64,000 nucleotides of DNA from Bacillus pseudomycoides. Its GTDB lineage: Bacteria; Bacillota; Bacilli; Bacillales; Bacillaceae_G. The translations under genes and the position numbers were made by a program. A model generated the notes under the pieces. It was not told the DNA's origin, made no database searches, and was given only the letters and a program-made list of their open reading frames with translations. The DNA lies in contig NZ_NVOY01000002.1 of assembly GCF_002551005.1 (NCBI RefSeq), positions 24,619 through 88,618 of the forward strand, given 5' to 3'. Positions 44,230-53,550 of the stretch are shown here, in pieces. How positions within the stretch are numbered: position 1 is the stretch's first letter; every line of letters begins with the position of its first letter.

Positions 44230-45471
44230 TTATACTAGTCCCTCTTGTTTATTTTCATTATGATTAGGAAGTGGAAATAGATTACCAATCATTGCAGCTC
44301 CAATCATTGGTATCAATAAATTAATTGGGAAGAACATAAGTAATAATAATGTAATAGCAATTGGTTTTCGTACTGCATAGCTTGAAATGGCTGTAGTGAC
44401 AATGGCTACACAAGCAACTGGATCTAACGGTATGACAGTAGCGACAGCATATCCAATACTTGCACCAGCAAATACAATTGGAAAAATATGTCCACCACGC
44501 CAACCTGTACTTAAACAAACTGCCGTTACACATAATTTTAAAACTCCTGAAAGAAGCAGCATCCCAAATGATAATGCTGTCCACTCATGGACTAAGTCTT
44601 TTAATTGATGTTCTCCTGAAAACATTGTATAGGGTAGTAAAGTTCCTGCAATCCCTAAAAGAATACCGCCTATAACTCCTAACGTGACTTTATATTCTTG
44701 GAAAGGATGGACTATTTTTTCCAATATATATTCTACCTTGAAATAAAAATAGCCGACACCAGCTCCTATACAAATCAGAGGTAAAAAGGCAAGCCATTCA
44801 TGTAATGAAAAAGATCCTTTCCCAAAATCAACAATAAAAGATCCTCGATTATCAAACTTACTAAGTAATAAATAAACAGAAAAACCAGCAAAAGTAGTAG
44901 CGAGATATACAATAGTCTTTTTTCCTTTGGAAATGTCGTCAATTGGTTTATTCTCATTTTCACTTGGAGCTAAATAACCGAATAATGGTGCATTAAAAAT
45001 AACACTTAAAGTAGCACCAATCCCAATTTCTGTTAGTCCCTTCATTCCTTTTAAAGTGAAATGAAAACGATCTCCAACCCACGTACAAAGTCCACCGATA
45101 ATGCCAACAAGTGCTGCTTCCGGTCCTAAACTTGCACCAAATATTAAAACAATAATAGCTGTTAATGTAGATTGATGCACAAAACGATACTCAATCCTAC
45201 CTGTATTCTTATATTCACCCATTACTTCTGGCATTAAACGCGGGTATGTACCGAAGTATTTCTGTGACAACCCAACAAGAACACCGCCAATCATTGTTAC
45301 ACAAATTGTGTAATAAGGTGGTAATGAAAATTCTTTAGGTAAATATCCCCAAATAAAATGAATTCCAGCATTTGTGGTAACTAAAAATAACCAGACTGTA
45401 GCACCAACTATAGAACCTAGAAACATACCGTACATGATAAGTAAAGAATGCATGCCTCTCCTAATCGTCAT
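44230..45471 (-). CDS. ClC-family chloride channel/transporter
   Basis: This 413-aa protein has about ten to twelve helices and ClC signatures: GASLGPEAALVG, with the gating glutamate in GPE, and GWRGGHIFP in place of the usual GK-G-P motif. GSFIVDFGKGSF is a short extracellular-side loop. ClC proteins act as Cl-/H+ exchangers or channels, and the GPE glutamate points to a proton-coupled exchanger. ATG 45471 follows AGGAGG on the minus strand. The central GSGIP motif is replaced by an unrecognised sequence, so this is a divergent ClC. Confidence 0.85.
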   Translation of the reverse strand: MTIRRGMHSLLIMYGMFLGSIVGATVWLFLVTTNAGIHFIWGYLPKEFSLPPYYTICVTMIGGVLVGLSQKYFGTYPRLMPEVMGEYKNTGRIEYRFVHQSTLTAIIVLIFGASLGPEAALVGIIGGLCTWVGDRFHFTLKGMKGLTEIGIGATLSVIFNAPLFGYLAPSENENKPIDDISKGKKTIVYLATTFAGFSVYLLLSKFDNRGSFIVDFGKGSFSLHEWLAFLPLICIGAGVGYFYFKVEYILEKIVHPFQEYKVTLGVIGGILLGIAGTLLPYTMFSGEHQLKDLVHEWTALSFGMLLLSGVLKLCVTAVCLSTGWRGGHIFPIVFAGASIGYAVATVIPLDPVACVAIVTTAISSYAVRKPIAITLLLLMFFPINLLIPMIGAAMIGNLFPLPNHNENKQEGLV

Positions 45472-46099
45472 TTTTTATGCCTCCTTTATGTTACATTCCG
45501 TTATGACAAAATTCGAGATTTTGATACGAAAATAATTATACTTATATATGTTATAACAGTTATTTTTCCATTTTTATAAAAAACTTATTGAAGAGTAATT
45601 GGTATAAAAGATAGAGAATTACCTATAGTGTTTAATATTAAAGGGTTTATATGAATTTTATTTGAAATTCATATAAAAAATGTGCAGGAGCACAGTAATA
45701 TACCAATCAACTTAAGTTTTGAAAGCATCCCTATAAAGAAAAAAGATCACTTTATAATAAGTGATGTAGAAACATTTATATAAAGTATAACATTGTTACA
45801 AATAGTATTTTCATGGTTACCATAATGAATGAAATATAACTCTTTAATTTTACATAGTAAGTAAGGTTTTTAAAATGTATTTTTTATCTTAAAATAGAAC
45901 ATTTCCTGTATTTTTTCAAATTTAAAGCCCTATTTCATTCTATTCATATAATAAATTCGTGTATATATGCTATTTGTGTATTTGGAAAGTGGTAGGTGGT
46001 AAAAGCACATTTTACGGTTTAGAGAAAAGTACAGAAGATAGGCGGGGCAGGTTTTCTGTCAGTGGGGGATGAAGGATCCCCCACTGATGGAGGTTTCAT
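45472..46099. other. 628-bp AT-rich intergenic region
   Basis: This stretch is very AT-rich and has no supportable gene. A small hairpin with ATCACTT and AAGTGAT arms lies at about 45749-45768. The right end holds the 3' part of a bcr1-like repeat (46053-46104). The divergent promoter of the ClC gene must lie at the left end. Confidence 0.55.
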
Positions 46100-46104
46100 T
46101 TAAT
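46053..46104 (+). repeat. bcr1-like repeat, 3' fragment overlapping a stop codon
   Basis: TCAGTGGGGGATGAAG and CCCCCACTGATGGAGG match the terminal hairpin of the full copies, ending in TTTCATTTAAT. The 5' part is missing or strongly diverged. The element end includes the minus-strand TAA of the MaoC-like gene (46100-46102), and the hairpin could terminate that transcript. Confidence 0.65.
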
Positions 46105-46474
46105 ATTGACGAATAATCCCTTTAAAAGATCCTTCCAACACTTTTTTACCATTTTGATTAAAGCATTCTGCCTTTGAAACAGCGACGATTCGATCTGCTT
46201 GTTTTTCATGATGAGTAAGTGTGACTTCACATCGAACAGTATCTCCAGTAAAAACCGGACGTAAGAAAGTGAGCTCCACATCTCTTGCGATAAAATTTAA
46301 ATCGCCGCCAATTTTTGTAGGTAATGTTGCAACTAATAATCCTTGTACCATTACGCGTCCATGTTCATCTGGAACGACATGGTGCTCACCAGCATCACCA
46401 GAAATTTTACTAAATAGCTCTACATCTTCTCTCGTAAATGATTTTTCAAAAGTTAATATTTCCCCGACTTTCAT
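46100..46474 (-). CDS. MaoC-like hotdog hydratase
   Basis: This 124-aa hotdog protein has SGDAGEHHVVPDEHGRVM, containing the aspartate and histidine of the hydratase-2 motif, and FLRPVFTGDTVRCE in the second half, typical of (R)-specific enoyl-CoA hydratases and MaoC-like proteins. It probably hydrates a short- to medium-chain enoyl-CoA. ATG 46474 follows AGGAGG on the minus strand. It stands alone. Substrate unknown. Confidence 0.8.
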   Translation of the reverse strand: MKVGEILTFEKSFTREDVELFSKISGDAGEHHVVPDEHGRVMVQGLLVATLPTKIGGDLNFIARDVELTFLRPVFTGDTVRCEVTLTHHEKQADRIVAVSKAECFNQNGKKVLEGSFKGIIRQY

Positions 46475-46615
46475 GTAGTTATCGCCTCCTATTGGTTTAT
46501 GAATGAGTTATCATTCATACTTTGTATTTTACAGAATATTCTTTATTCGGTAAAGTTCGGCGACAGATATGGTAAAGAGGTTAATAAAAAATTTCATGAA
46601 CATTCAGAAAAAATA

Positions 46616-46644
46616 TTGACAATAGGAAATAGTTTCTATAAAAT
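46616..46644 (+). promoter_or_regulatory. Sigma-A promoter of the SAM-riboswitch transcript
   Basis: TTGACA (46616-46621) and TAAAAT (46639-46644) are 17 bases apart, placing initiation just upstream of the riboswitch aptamer. Confidence 0.75.
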
Positions 46645-46662
46645 CATCGGTAATTGCATAAG

Positions 46663-46764
46663 TCTTATCAAGAATAGGTGGAGGGAACGGGCCCTATGAA
46701 ACCTTGGCAACAGCCGTAAATCGGAATTGTGCTAAATCCTGCAGGTATTTCCTGAAAGATAAGA
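46663..46764 (+). ncRNA. SAM (S-box) riboswitch aptamer
   Basis: The P1 arms TCTTATC (46663-46669) and GATAAGA (46758-46764) close an aptamer with conserved S-box blocks: AAGAATAGGTGGAGGGA, GGGCCCTATGAAACC, TTGGCAACAG, and GTGCTAAATCCTGCAG, ending in GAAAGATAAGA. It senses S-adenosylmethionine and switches the terminator at 46791-46828, controlling metY-metA. Confidence 0.95.
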
Positions 46765-46790
46765 AAGGCTACATGGCGAGCGTTTGTCTA

Positions 46791-46828
46791 AACTGCTTCT
46801 TTCTTATTTAGGAAAGAAGCAGTTTTTT
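46791..46828 (+). terminator. Riboswitch expression-platform terminator
   Basis: AACTGCTTCTTTC (46791-46803) pairs with GAAAGAAGCAGTT (46812-46824), followed by T-run, between the SAM aptamer and metY. SAM binding should favour this terminator. Confidence 0.9.
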
Positions 46829-46857
46829 ATTTTTTATAAAAGAAAGGAGATTGAGGA

Positions 46858-48153
46858 ATGGGAGAATCATGGGGAAAAGGAACGATTTGTGTGCAAGGTG
46901 GCTATACGCCGAAAAATGGTGAGCCGCGTGTTTTGCCGCTTTATCAAAGCACGACGTATAAATACGATACTTCTGATGATTTAGCAGCCCTCTTTAATTT
47001 GGAGGCAGAAGGATATATTTATACGCGTATTGGGAATCCGACGCTTGCGGCTTTTGAGCAAAAGCTGACAGAGTTAGAAGGCGGCGTTGGTGCGGTTGCA
47101 ACGGCATCAGGGCAAGCAGCAATTATGTTAGCGGTATTAAATATTTGTGGTAGCGGTGATCACCTGCTCTGCTCATCAACCGTATACGGCGGTACATTTA
47201 ATTTATTTGCAGTTAGTCTTAAGAAGCTTGGGGTTGAGGTCACGTTCTTTAATCCAAACTTATCTGCTGATGAAATTGTTGCCCTCGCAAATGAGAAAAC
47301 AAAGCTTGTGTATGCGGAATCGCTTGGAAACCCAGCGATGAATGTACTGAATTTTAAAGAGTTTTCTGATGCGGCAAAAGAGCTTGGAGTGCCGTTTATT
47401 GTGGATAATACATTGGCGACGCCGTATTTATGCCATGCATTTGAACATGGTGCGAACATTGTTGTTCACTCTACAACGAAATATATTGATGGCCATGCAA
47501 GCTCACTAGGCGGCATTGTGATTGATGGAGGGAATTTCGATTGGAGTAAATTTCCTGAATTTATTGAACCAGATCCAAGCTATCATGGTGTAAGTTATGT
47601 GGAAAAGTTCGGGGCAGCGGCATACATTGCGAAAGCACGCGTACAGTTATTAAGGGACTATGGAAACTGTATGAGTCCATTCAATGCGTACGTAAGCAAT
47701 ATTGGCTTAGAAACATTGCATCTTCGTATGGAGCGTCATAGTCAAAATGCACTAGCTGTTGCGCAGTGGTTATCACAGCATGAACGCGTTGAGTGGGTCA
47801 ATTATCCTGGACTTCAAAATAATGAAAGTTATGCATTGTCACAAAAATATTTACCGAAAGGTGCGAGTGGTGTTTTAACGTTTGGAGTAAAAGGAGGTCT
47901 TGAATCTGCTAAACAGTTTATTGATGATGTGAAGCTTGCCGCATTGGTGACACATGTTGCAGATGCAAGAACTTGTGTCATTCATCCTGCAAGCACAACG
48001 CATCGTCAGCTCACAGAGGAGCAACAGCGTTTGGCGGGTGTAACGCCTGATTTAATTCGGTTATCGGTTGGTATTGAAGATGCGGCGGATATTATTGCTG
48101 ATTTAGGGGCAGCACTTTCTGGAGGAAAACAGTATGCCGATCATCATTGCTAA
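46858..48153 (+). CDS. metY: O-acetylhomoserine sulfhydrylase (aminocarboxypropyltransferase)
   Basis: This 431-aa PLP enzyme of the Cys/Met metabolism family converts O-acetylhomoserine plus sulfide to homocysteine. [15 protein letters not shown], the phosphate-binding [10 protein letters not shown] and the Schiff-base lysine in [13 protein letters not shown] are present, and the length of about 430 aa suits MetY, longer than typical MetB/MetC. It is first after the SAM riboswitch and overlaps metA by 20 bases, giving a MetA product and MetY consumer pair in one transcript. Confidence 0.93.
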   Translation: MGESWGKGTICVQGGYTPKNGEPRVLPLYQSTTYKYDTSDDLAALFNLEAEGYIYTRIGNPTLAAFEQKLTELEGGVGAVATASGQAAIMLAVLNICGSGDHLLCSSTVYGGTFNLFAVSLKKLGVEVTFFNPNLSADEIVALANEKTKLVYAESLGNPAMNVLNFKEFSDAAKELGVPFIVDNTLATPYLCHAFEHGANIVVHSTTKYIDGHASSLGGIVIDGGNFDWSKFPEFIEPDPSYHGVSYVEKFGAAAYIAKARVQLLRDYGNCMSPFNAYVSNIGLETLHLRMERHSQNALAVAQWLSQHERVEWVNYPGLQNNESYALSQKYLPKGASGVLTFGVKGGLESAKQFIDDVKLAALVTHVADARTCVIHPASTTHRQLTEEQQRLAGVTPDLIRLSVGIEDAADIIADLGAALSGGKQYADHHC

Positions 48154-49039
48154 AGACTTACCAGCTTGTAAAGTATTGCAAAATGAAAATATTTTTGTGA
48201 TGACGAAAGAACGAGCAGAAACGCAAGATATTCGTGCTTTGAAGATTGCTATTTTAAATTTAATGCCAACAAAACAAGAAACAGAAACACAGTTGCTTCG
48301 TTTAATAGGAAATACACCGCTTCAACTCGATGTCCATTTACTTCATATGGAGTCTCATACAGCAAGAAATGTAGCGCAGGAGCATTTAACAAGCTTTTAT
48401 AAGACATTTCGTGATATTGAAGGAGAAAAATTTGACGGGCTCATCATTACTGGTGCTCCGGTTGAAACACTTCCTTTCGAGGAAGTAGATTATTGGGAAG
48501 AACTGAAGCGAATTATGGATTATTCGAAGACACATGTTACATCAACGCTTCATATTTGCTGGGGGGCGCAAGCAGGATTGTATTATCACTACGGCGTTCC
48601 AAAATATCCGCTAGAGAAAAAGATGTTTGGTGTGTTTGAGCATGAAGTGCAGCAGGAGCATGTGAAATTATTACGCGGTTTTGATGAAAGCTTTTTTGCA
48701 CCGCATTCTCGTCATACAGAAGTACGAGGATCTGATATTCAAAGCGTACAGGAGCTCGATGTGCTAGCGACATCTGAAGAAGCCGGTGTTCATCTCGTTA
48801 TGAGTAAAGATGGAAAGCATATTTTCGTTCTTGGTCATAGTGAATACAGCTGCGAGACGTTAAAGCAAGAATATGAGCGCGATCAGCAAAGAGGATTGGA
48901 TATTGCTATTCCGAAAAACTATTTTAAACATGACAATCCTTTGGAAAATCCAGTAGTAAAGTGGCGTAGTCACGGAAATTTACTATTCTCAAATTGGTTG
49001 AATTACTATGTGTATCAGGAAACTCCTTATATGTTGTAA
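48134..49039 (+). CDS. metA: Homoserine O-acetyltransferase MetA
   Basis: This 301-aa enzyme activates homoserine for methionine synthesis. The catalytic cysteine is Cys142 in [11 protein letters not shown], and His235 and Glu237 occur in LGHSEYS. Residue 111 is Glu (APVETLPF), the position described in B. cereus MetA as selecting acetyl-CoA over succinyl-CoA. The product, O-acetylhomoserine, is the substrate of the upstream metY product. The 20-base overlap with metY indicates coupling. Control is by the upstream SAM riboswitch. Confidence 0.94.
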   Translation: MPIIIAKDLPACKVLQNENIFVMTKERAETQDIRALKIAILNLMPTKQETETQLLRLIGNTPLQLDVHLLHMESHTARNVAQEHLTSFYKTFRDIEGEKFDGLIITGAPVETLPFEEVDYWEELKRIMDYSKTHVTSTLHICWGAQAGLYYHYGVPKYPLEKKMFGVFEHEVQQEHVKLLRGFDESFFAPHSRHTEVRGSDIQSVQELDVLATSEEAGVHLVMSKDGKHIFVLGHSEYSCETLKQEYERDQQRGLDIAIPKNYFKHDNPLENPVVKWRSHGNLLFSNWLNYYVYQETPYML

Positions 49040-49115
49040 AGGAAGTTGCGTATAACATGTGGTAGCGTTTTCTTTGCAAAGAACGGCCTTTATTATTCGG
49101 AATGTTCTAAATATA

Positions 49116-49144
49116 TTGTTTTTTGTAGTTGTACCTTATATAAT
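49116..49144 (+). promoter_or_regulatory. Sigma-A promoter of hom-thrC-thrB
   Basis: TTGTTT (49116-49121) and TATAAT (49139-49144) are 17 bases apart, about 39 bases before the hom start. No T-box or riboswitch motif is visible here. Confidence 0.65.
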
Positions 49145-49182
49145 GGCACCTAAATACAATTTTTAGAGGGGTGGACAGTACT

Positions 49183-50478
49183 ATGAACGAAATTCAAGTT
49201 GGCCTATTAGGTCTCGGAACTGTAGGAAGCGGTGTGGTGCGCATTATTGAAGATCATCAAGATCGTTTAGCACACCAAATCGGTTGTCCTGTCAAAGTAG
49301 CAAAAGTATTAGTACAAAACTTAGAAAAAGAACGTGAGGTCCAAGTAACCCCTACATTATTAACGAAAAATCCAGATGAAATTATAGATAATCCAGATGT
49401 TGATGTTGTAATTGAAGTGATGGGCGGTATAGAAGACGCAAAAGCATATATTTTACAATCGCTTCAAAACGGTAAGCAAGTAGTTACAGCGAATAAAGAT
49501 TTAATGGCACTTCACGGTGCAGAACTTCTTACTGTAGCAAAAGAAAATCAAGCGGATTTGTTTTATGAAGCGAGTGTAGCAGGTGGTATTCCGATTCTAC
49601 GAAGTATTGTAGAAGGTCTTTCTTCTGATCGGATTACGAAAATGATGGGTATTGTGAACGGAACAACGAATTTTATTTTGACAAAAATGTCTGACGAAGG
49701 GAGAGCGTATGACGACGTGTTAAATGAAGCGCAGCAGCTTGGATTTGCAGAAGCAGATCCAACATCAGATGTTGAAGGTTTAGATGCGGCACGAAAGATG
49801 ACAATCTTAGCGACACTTGGATTTTCTACAAATGTAGAACTTCATGATGTGAATGTAAAAGGAATTACATCTATTACAGAGGAGGACATTGCGTATAGTA
49901 AGAGTCTAGGCTATACAATTAAGTTAATTGGTGTAGCGAAGCGTGATGGCGAAAAATTAGAGGTAACAGTAGAACCAACATTGTTACCAAATACACACCC
50001 GCTTGCAGCTGTTCAAAACGAATATAATGCAGTATATGTATATGGCGAAGCGGTAGGAGAAACAATGTTTTACGGACCAGGTGCGGGAAGTTTGCCAACA
50101 GCAACAGCTGTTGTATCTGATTTAGTGGCGGTTATGAAAAATGTACGCCTTGGTGTAACTGGAAATAGTGCAGTAACGCCGCAATATGAGAAAGTATTAA
50201 AAGCAGAAGACGAAATTTATGTGAAGAAGTTTCTACGCCTTCACGTGAAGGATGAAGTAGGTGTGTTTGCGAAAATTACATCGCTATTCTCTGAACGCGG
50301 CGTAAGCTTTGAAAAGATTATTCAAATGCCATTACAAAAGAAAGGAGCAGCAGAAATTGTTATTGTTACACACCGTGCATCCCTTGCAGATTATACATAC
50401 ATTCTAGAAACACTAGAGACGTATGAAGAAGTAGATTGTGTGAAAGCAAACTACCGTATTGAAGGAGATGCTCGCTAA
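49183..50478 (+). CDS. hom: Homoserine dehydrogenase
   Basis: This 431-aa enzyme reduces aspartate semialdehyde to homoserine, the precursor for threonine and methionine. The N-terminal NAD(P)-binding motif [12 protein letters not shown], the catalytic [11 protein letters not shown] and the [16 protein letters not shown] motif are clear. A C-terminal ACT domain (about 350-431) suggests threonine feedback. I chose ATG 49183; an in-frame GTG at 49171 overlaps the GAGGGG ribosome binding site. It overlaps thrC by 1 base (TAATG). Confidence 0.95.
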   Translation: MNEIQVGLLGLGTVGSGVVRIIEDHQDRLAHQIGCPVKVAKVLVQNLEKEREVQVTPTLLTKNPDEIIDNPDVDVVIEVMGGIEDAKAYILQSLQNGKQVVTANKDLMALHGAELLTVAKENQADLFYEASVAGGIPILRSIVEGLSSDRITKMMGIVNGTTNFILTKMSDEGRAYDDVLNEAQQLGFAEADPTSDVEGLDAARKMTILATLGFSTNVELHDVNVKGITSITEEDIAYSKSLGYTIKLIGVAKRDGEKLEVTVEPTLLPNTHPLAAVQNEYNAVYVYGEAVGETMFYGPGAGSLPTATAVVSDLVAVMKNVRLGVTGNSAVTPQYEKVLKAEDEIYVKKFLRLHVKDEVGVFAKITSLFSERGVSFEKIIQMPLQKKGAAEIVIVTHRASLADYTYILETLETYEEVDCVKANYRIEGDAR

Positions 50479-51536
50479 TGTGGAACGGATTACTTGCTGC
50501 TTATAAAGAATATTTATCGATTACTGAGCAAACACCGTCGCTTTCACTATCAGAAGGAAATACGCCGCTTATTTTATTAGAAAATCTTTCAGAAAAATGG
50601 GGTGTTTCTGTTTATGCGAAAGTAGAAGGGGCAAATCCGACGGGTTCTTTTAAAGATCGCGGGATGGTTATGGCTGTAGCAAAGGCAAAGGAAGCTGGCA
50701 GCAAAACGGTTATTTGCGCTTCAACAGGAAATACATCTGCGTCGGCAGCTGCTTATGCAGCGCGCGCAGGTTTATCTTGTATTGTTATGATTCCAAATGG
50801 AAAGATCGCATATGGCAAGTTAGCGCAGGCAGTCATGTACGGAGCCGAAATTATTAGTATTGATGGAAACTTTGACCATGCTCTGCAAATGGTACGAAAG
50901 CTTAGCGATTCATCACCGATTGCACTTGTGAATTCAGTGAATCCATATCGCATTGAAGGGCAAAAAACGGCCGCATTTGAAATTTGTGATGCACTTGGAA
51001 AAGCGCCAGATATTTTAGCTATTCCAGTTGGCAATGCAGGGAATATTACAGCGTATTGGAAAGGCTTTAAGGAGTATAACGAAAAGCGCGGCACAGGTTT
51101 ACCGGAGATGCGCGGCTTTGAAGCAGAAGGATCGGCGGCGATTGTGCGCGGATATAAAATTGAGGAACCGGAAACAGTTGCGACTGCAATACGTATCGGG
51201 AACCCCGCAAGCTGGGATAAAGCTGTCGCTGCTGCTCATGATTCAAATGGAAAAATCGATGAGGTAACAGACGCAGAAATTCTTAGGGCATATGAATGGC
51301 TTGCTAAGTATGAAGGGATTTTTGCGGAGCCTGCTTCTTGTGCATCGCTTGCCGGGATTTACAAGCAAGTACAAACAGGAGAAATAGCAAAAGGAAGCAA
51401 CATCGTCGCTGTTTTAACAGGAAACGGTTTAAAGGACCCCAATATTGCGATTGATACAAAAAAAATTCAACCGCTTGTGCTGCCAAATGATGAAAAGGTT
51501 GTGTTTGAACATATTCAAGGAGTTGTCCTTCGATGA
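50478..51536 (+). CDS. thrC: Threonine synthase
   Basis: This 352-aa PLP enzyme converts O-phosphohomoserine to threonine. The Schiff-base lysine lies in [11 protein letters not shown] at about residue 58, the serine/threonine-rich [17 protein letters not shown] loop follows, and a [14 protein letters not shown] phosphate-binding loop is present. Length and motifs fit the short Bacillus-type ThrC. It overlaps hom by 1 base and thrB by 4 bases. Confidence 0.95.
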   Translation: MWNGLLAAYKEYLSITEQTPSLSLSEGNTPLILLENLSEKWGVSVYAKVEGANPTGSFKDRGMVMAVAKAKEAGSKTVICASTGNTSASAAAYAARAGLSCIVMIPNGKIAYGKLAQAVMYGAEIISIDGNFDHALQMVRKLSDSSPIALVNSVNPYRIEGQKTAAFEICDALGKAPDILAIPVGNAGNITAYWKGFKEYNEKRGTGLPEMRGFEAEGSAAIVRGYKIEEPETVATAIRIGNPASWDKAVAAAHDSNGKIDEVTDAEILRAYEWLAKYEGIFAEPASCASLAGIYKQVQTGEIAKGSNIVAVLTGNGLKDPNIAIDTKKIQPLVLPNDEKVVFEHIQGVVLR

Positions 51537-52456
51537 AGGCGGCTCCTATGTTTACAATTCGTGTGCCGGCTAGTACAGCAAATCTTGGGCCAGGCTTTGA
51601 TTCAATTGGTCTTGCAGTAAGCAAATATTTAACGGTAGATGTATTTTCACATTCTAGCTGGGAGTGCACGGCGAAAACAACAATTCTTCAAGGGATTCCA
51701 AAAGGTGAGAATAATTTACTCATTCAGACGGCGCGCATGGTAGCTGCTCGTTATAATAAGGAGCTTCCCTATTGTCATCTTCATCTAGACAGTGATATTC
51801 CATTAGCGCGCGGACTTGGAAGCAGCGCTTCGGCAATTATTGCGGGCATTGAACTTGCTAATCAGCTTTGCGAATTACACCTATCTAGAAGAGAAAAGCT
51901 ATTGATTGCAACGGAAATGGAAGGACATATCGATAACGTTGGAGCGGCCTTATATGGCGGACTTATGATAGGAACATATGATGGAAAAGATATTTCATTT
52001 TTGTCTCAATCTATTTATGATATAGAACTTGTCGCGGTTATTCCTTCATATGAACTAAAAACAGTTCATTCGAGAGATGTGCTTCCGAGTACGTTACAGT
52101 ATATGGATGGCATTCGCGGCAGCGGTGTTGCCAATGTACTTGTCGCGGCCCTATGTAAGGAAGACTGGGTGCTCGCTGGAGAAATGATGAAACAGGATAT
52201 GTTTCATGAACCATACCGGAAAGAGCTCGTACCTGAATTACAAAAGCTTCAAGAATTAGAACATGAAAATGTATATGGTGTTTCTTTAAGCGGCGCTGGA
52301 CCAACAGTGCTTTGTTATGTGAAAAAAGGAAGTGCTGAAGAAGTAAAGATATGGCTGCAATCGCTTTTCGGCCATTGCGTGGTAGAAACACTTCAAGTTG
52401 TGAACGAAGGGGTTCATATTATATTTGAACAACAAAGGCCCATTGAAAGTATATAA
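51533..52456 (+). CDS. thrB: Homoserine kinase
   Basis: This 307-aa GHMP kinase phosphorylates homoserine for Thr[16 protein letters not shown] at the N terminus and the ATP-binding [13 protein letters not shown] loop at about residues 90-102 are diagnostic. The C-terminal [14 protein letters not shown] motif completes the GHMP pattern. It is last in the hom-thrC-thrB operon, with an ATGA overlap with thrC. Its final codons form one arm of the terminator shared with the convergent gene. Confidence 0.95.
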   Translation: MKAAPMFTIRVPASTANLGPGFDSIGLAVSKYLTVDVFSHSSWECTAKTTILQGIPKGENNLLIQTARMVAARYNKELPYCHLHLDSDIPLARGLGSSASAIIAGIELANQLCELHLSRREKLLIATEMEGHIDNVGAALYGGLMIGTYDGKDISFLSQSIYDIELVAVIPSYELKTVHSRDVLPSTLQYMDGIRGSGVANVLVAALCKEDWVLAGEMMKQDMFHEPYRKELVPELQKLQELEHENVYGVSLSGAGPTVLCYVKKGSAEEVKIWLQSLFGHCVVETLQVVNEGVHIIFEQQRPIESI

Positions 52457-52468
52457 CTTTCAATGGGC
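52438..52468. terminator. Bidirectional terminator overlapping both convergent coding ends
   Basis: GCCCATTGAAAGT (52438-52450) pairs with ACTTTCAATGGGC (52456-52468) with a 5-nt loop. The left arm lies in thrB codons and the right arm in the last codons of the convergent YczE-like gene. Confidence 0.75.
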
Positions 52469-53080
52469 TTCTTGCGTACGACAACTTTGTAATACTTTTG
52501 TACCGACTTGAATAAATGTTTGAATGAGCCAGCCTGTCGTAAAAGATAGAATAATGGTGCCGAAATAAATAGGACCATTTAGTATGAAACTAGCAGTTAG
52601 AAATAGACAAGCTAGAGAAATTTCTGTTCTTTGAAAGGACCACTTTGTTTTTTCTGAGATTGTTAAAACAAATGCTTCTTGCGGTGCAGTCCCAAGCTGT
52701 GATGAAACATAGATACCGATACCTGCGCCGACAGATACATTTCCGAATATGAGTGTTATATATTTTGGAAGAGAGCGAATGCCATCCATTATAACTGCAA
52801 CTGAGCCAATCATATCAACAAACACAGAGATGAGCACCATCGTCACGATTGTACCAATTGTAATACGCTTTCGATTCATACACAGTACGATAAGAGTAAA
52901 AATAAAATTAATAATAAACATCCAAGAGCCGATGCTTAAACCAAAGTTTTGATATAAAGCAATGAAAAGGGAATCATATGGGCTAAGGCCAAATGAAGTA
53001 ATGGTTGTCATCATATTGATTCCGAGAGAAAGTAAAAGTAATCCACCTAGGAAAAAGATATGCTCTAATTTTAAGGTCAT
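52460..53080 (-). CDS. YczE/YitT-like membrane protein
   Basis: This 206-aa protein has about five hydrophobic helices and the family N terminus HIFFLGGLLLLSLGINMM followed by SFGLSPYDSLF, which marks the YczE/YyaS group. A GIGIYVSSQLGTAPQEAF repeat of that pattern occurs in the second half, showing internal duplication. Function is unknown; B. subtilis YczE lies next to surfactin genes and YyaS is uncharacterised. No transporter motif is evident. It is convergent with thrB and shares its terminator. Confidence 0.75.
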   Translation of the reverse strand: MTLKLEHIFFLGGLLLLSLGINMMTTITSFGLSPYDSLFIALYQNFGLSIGSWMFIINFIFTLIVLCMNRKRITIGTIVTMVLISVFVDMIGSVAVIMDGIRSLPKYITLIFGNVSVGAGIGIYVSSQLGTAPQEAFVLTISEKTKWSFQRTEISLACLFLTASFILNGPIYFGTIILSFTTGWLIQTFIQVGTKVLQSCRTQEAH

Positions 53081-53103
53081 AATAAAATATCAATCCTTTC
53101 TTA

Positions 53104-53260
53104 TTTATCCCGCATTAACGGGCAGTAATACTCCCACCTCAAAATTCGGCGAAAGCAAAGAAGTTAGGTGGGAGATAAACTGCCCGTAAAAGCCCGATTG
53201 GTTCAACTAATAATCAGTGGGGGATGAAGAACCCCCCCACTGATTAAAGTTTCACTTTAT
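53104..53260 (+). repeat. bcr1-like dispersed repeat, full-length copy
   Basis: This 157-bp element with TTTAT at both ends contains GGGCAGTAATACTCCCACC and its complement GGTGGGAG-TAAACTGCCC, forming a long internal stem. AGCCCGATTGGTTCAACTAA follows, then the terminal CAGTGGGGG/CCCCCACTG hairpin. It is the best-preserved copy in the window. Confidence 0.85.
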
Positions 53261-53308
53261 ATCTACAAGTTAAAAAACGACATAAAATCCCCTTTCTTTT
53301 TAGGCGGA

Positions 53309-53420
53309 CGAGAGTATCTGGCCGCGCATAGAAACGTTGAGGGCCTTTTCCTACCACATGTAAGGTTTAAAACAAAAGGAGAAAGCAAGTAGCGGTCATG
53401 TTGTATTCTGCATAGCAGCG
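53309..53420 (+). repeat. Second dispersed repeat (family B), longest copy
   Basis: Contains ACGAGAGTATCTGGCCGCGC, then ACATGTAAGG, AACAAAAGGAGAAAGCAAGT, GCGGTCATG and CTGCATAGCAGCG. The same blocks occur, in the same order but reversed orientation, at 26490-26558 and 23410-23484. Confidence 0.65.
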
Positions 53421-53550
53421 ACTTGTATGTCGAAAAGTTAAAATGGATATATAGTCTGCTAGCACAGGATATAATGTGGAAAGCTTACCAGGTCAAGGGG
53501 CATTTCTAAATTTTTTTGTATGCGGTAATATGGGAGAAGGAGGTGTTATG

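Larger units (their letters stand above)
53081..53550. other. Intergenic region carrying two dispersed repeats
   Basis: A full bcr1-like element (53104-53260) and the longest copy of the second repeat (53309-53420) lie in tandem upstream of the LacI-type gene. The remaining 53421-53537 contains an ATATAAT-type -10 sequence near 53470 without a convincing -35 match. Confidence 0.6.

Noticed and set aside
49040-49182. T-box leader upstream of hom
   Set aside because: No T-box core sequence or specifier-loop structure is visible; only a standard promoter is supported.
50238-50251. Palindrome CCTTCACGTGAAGG in hom
   Set aside because: It shares the TTCACGTGAA core with parS but the outer bases differ at five of 16 positions, so I do not call it a parS.
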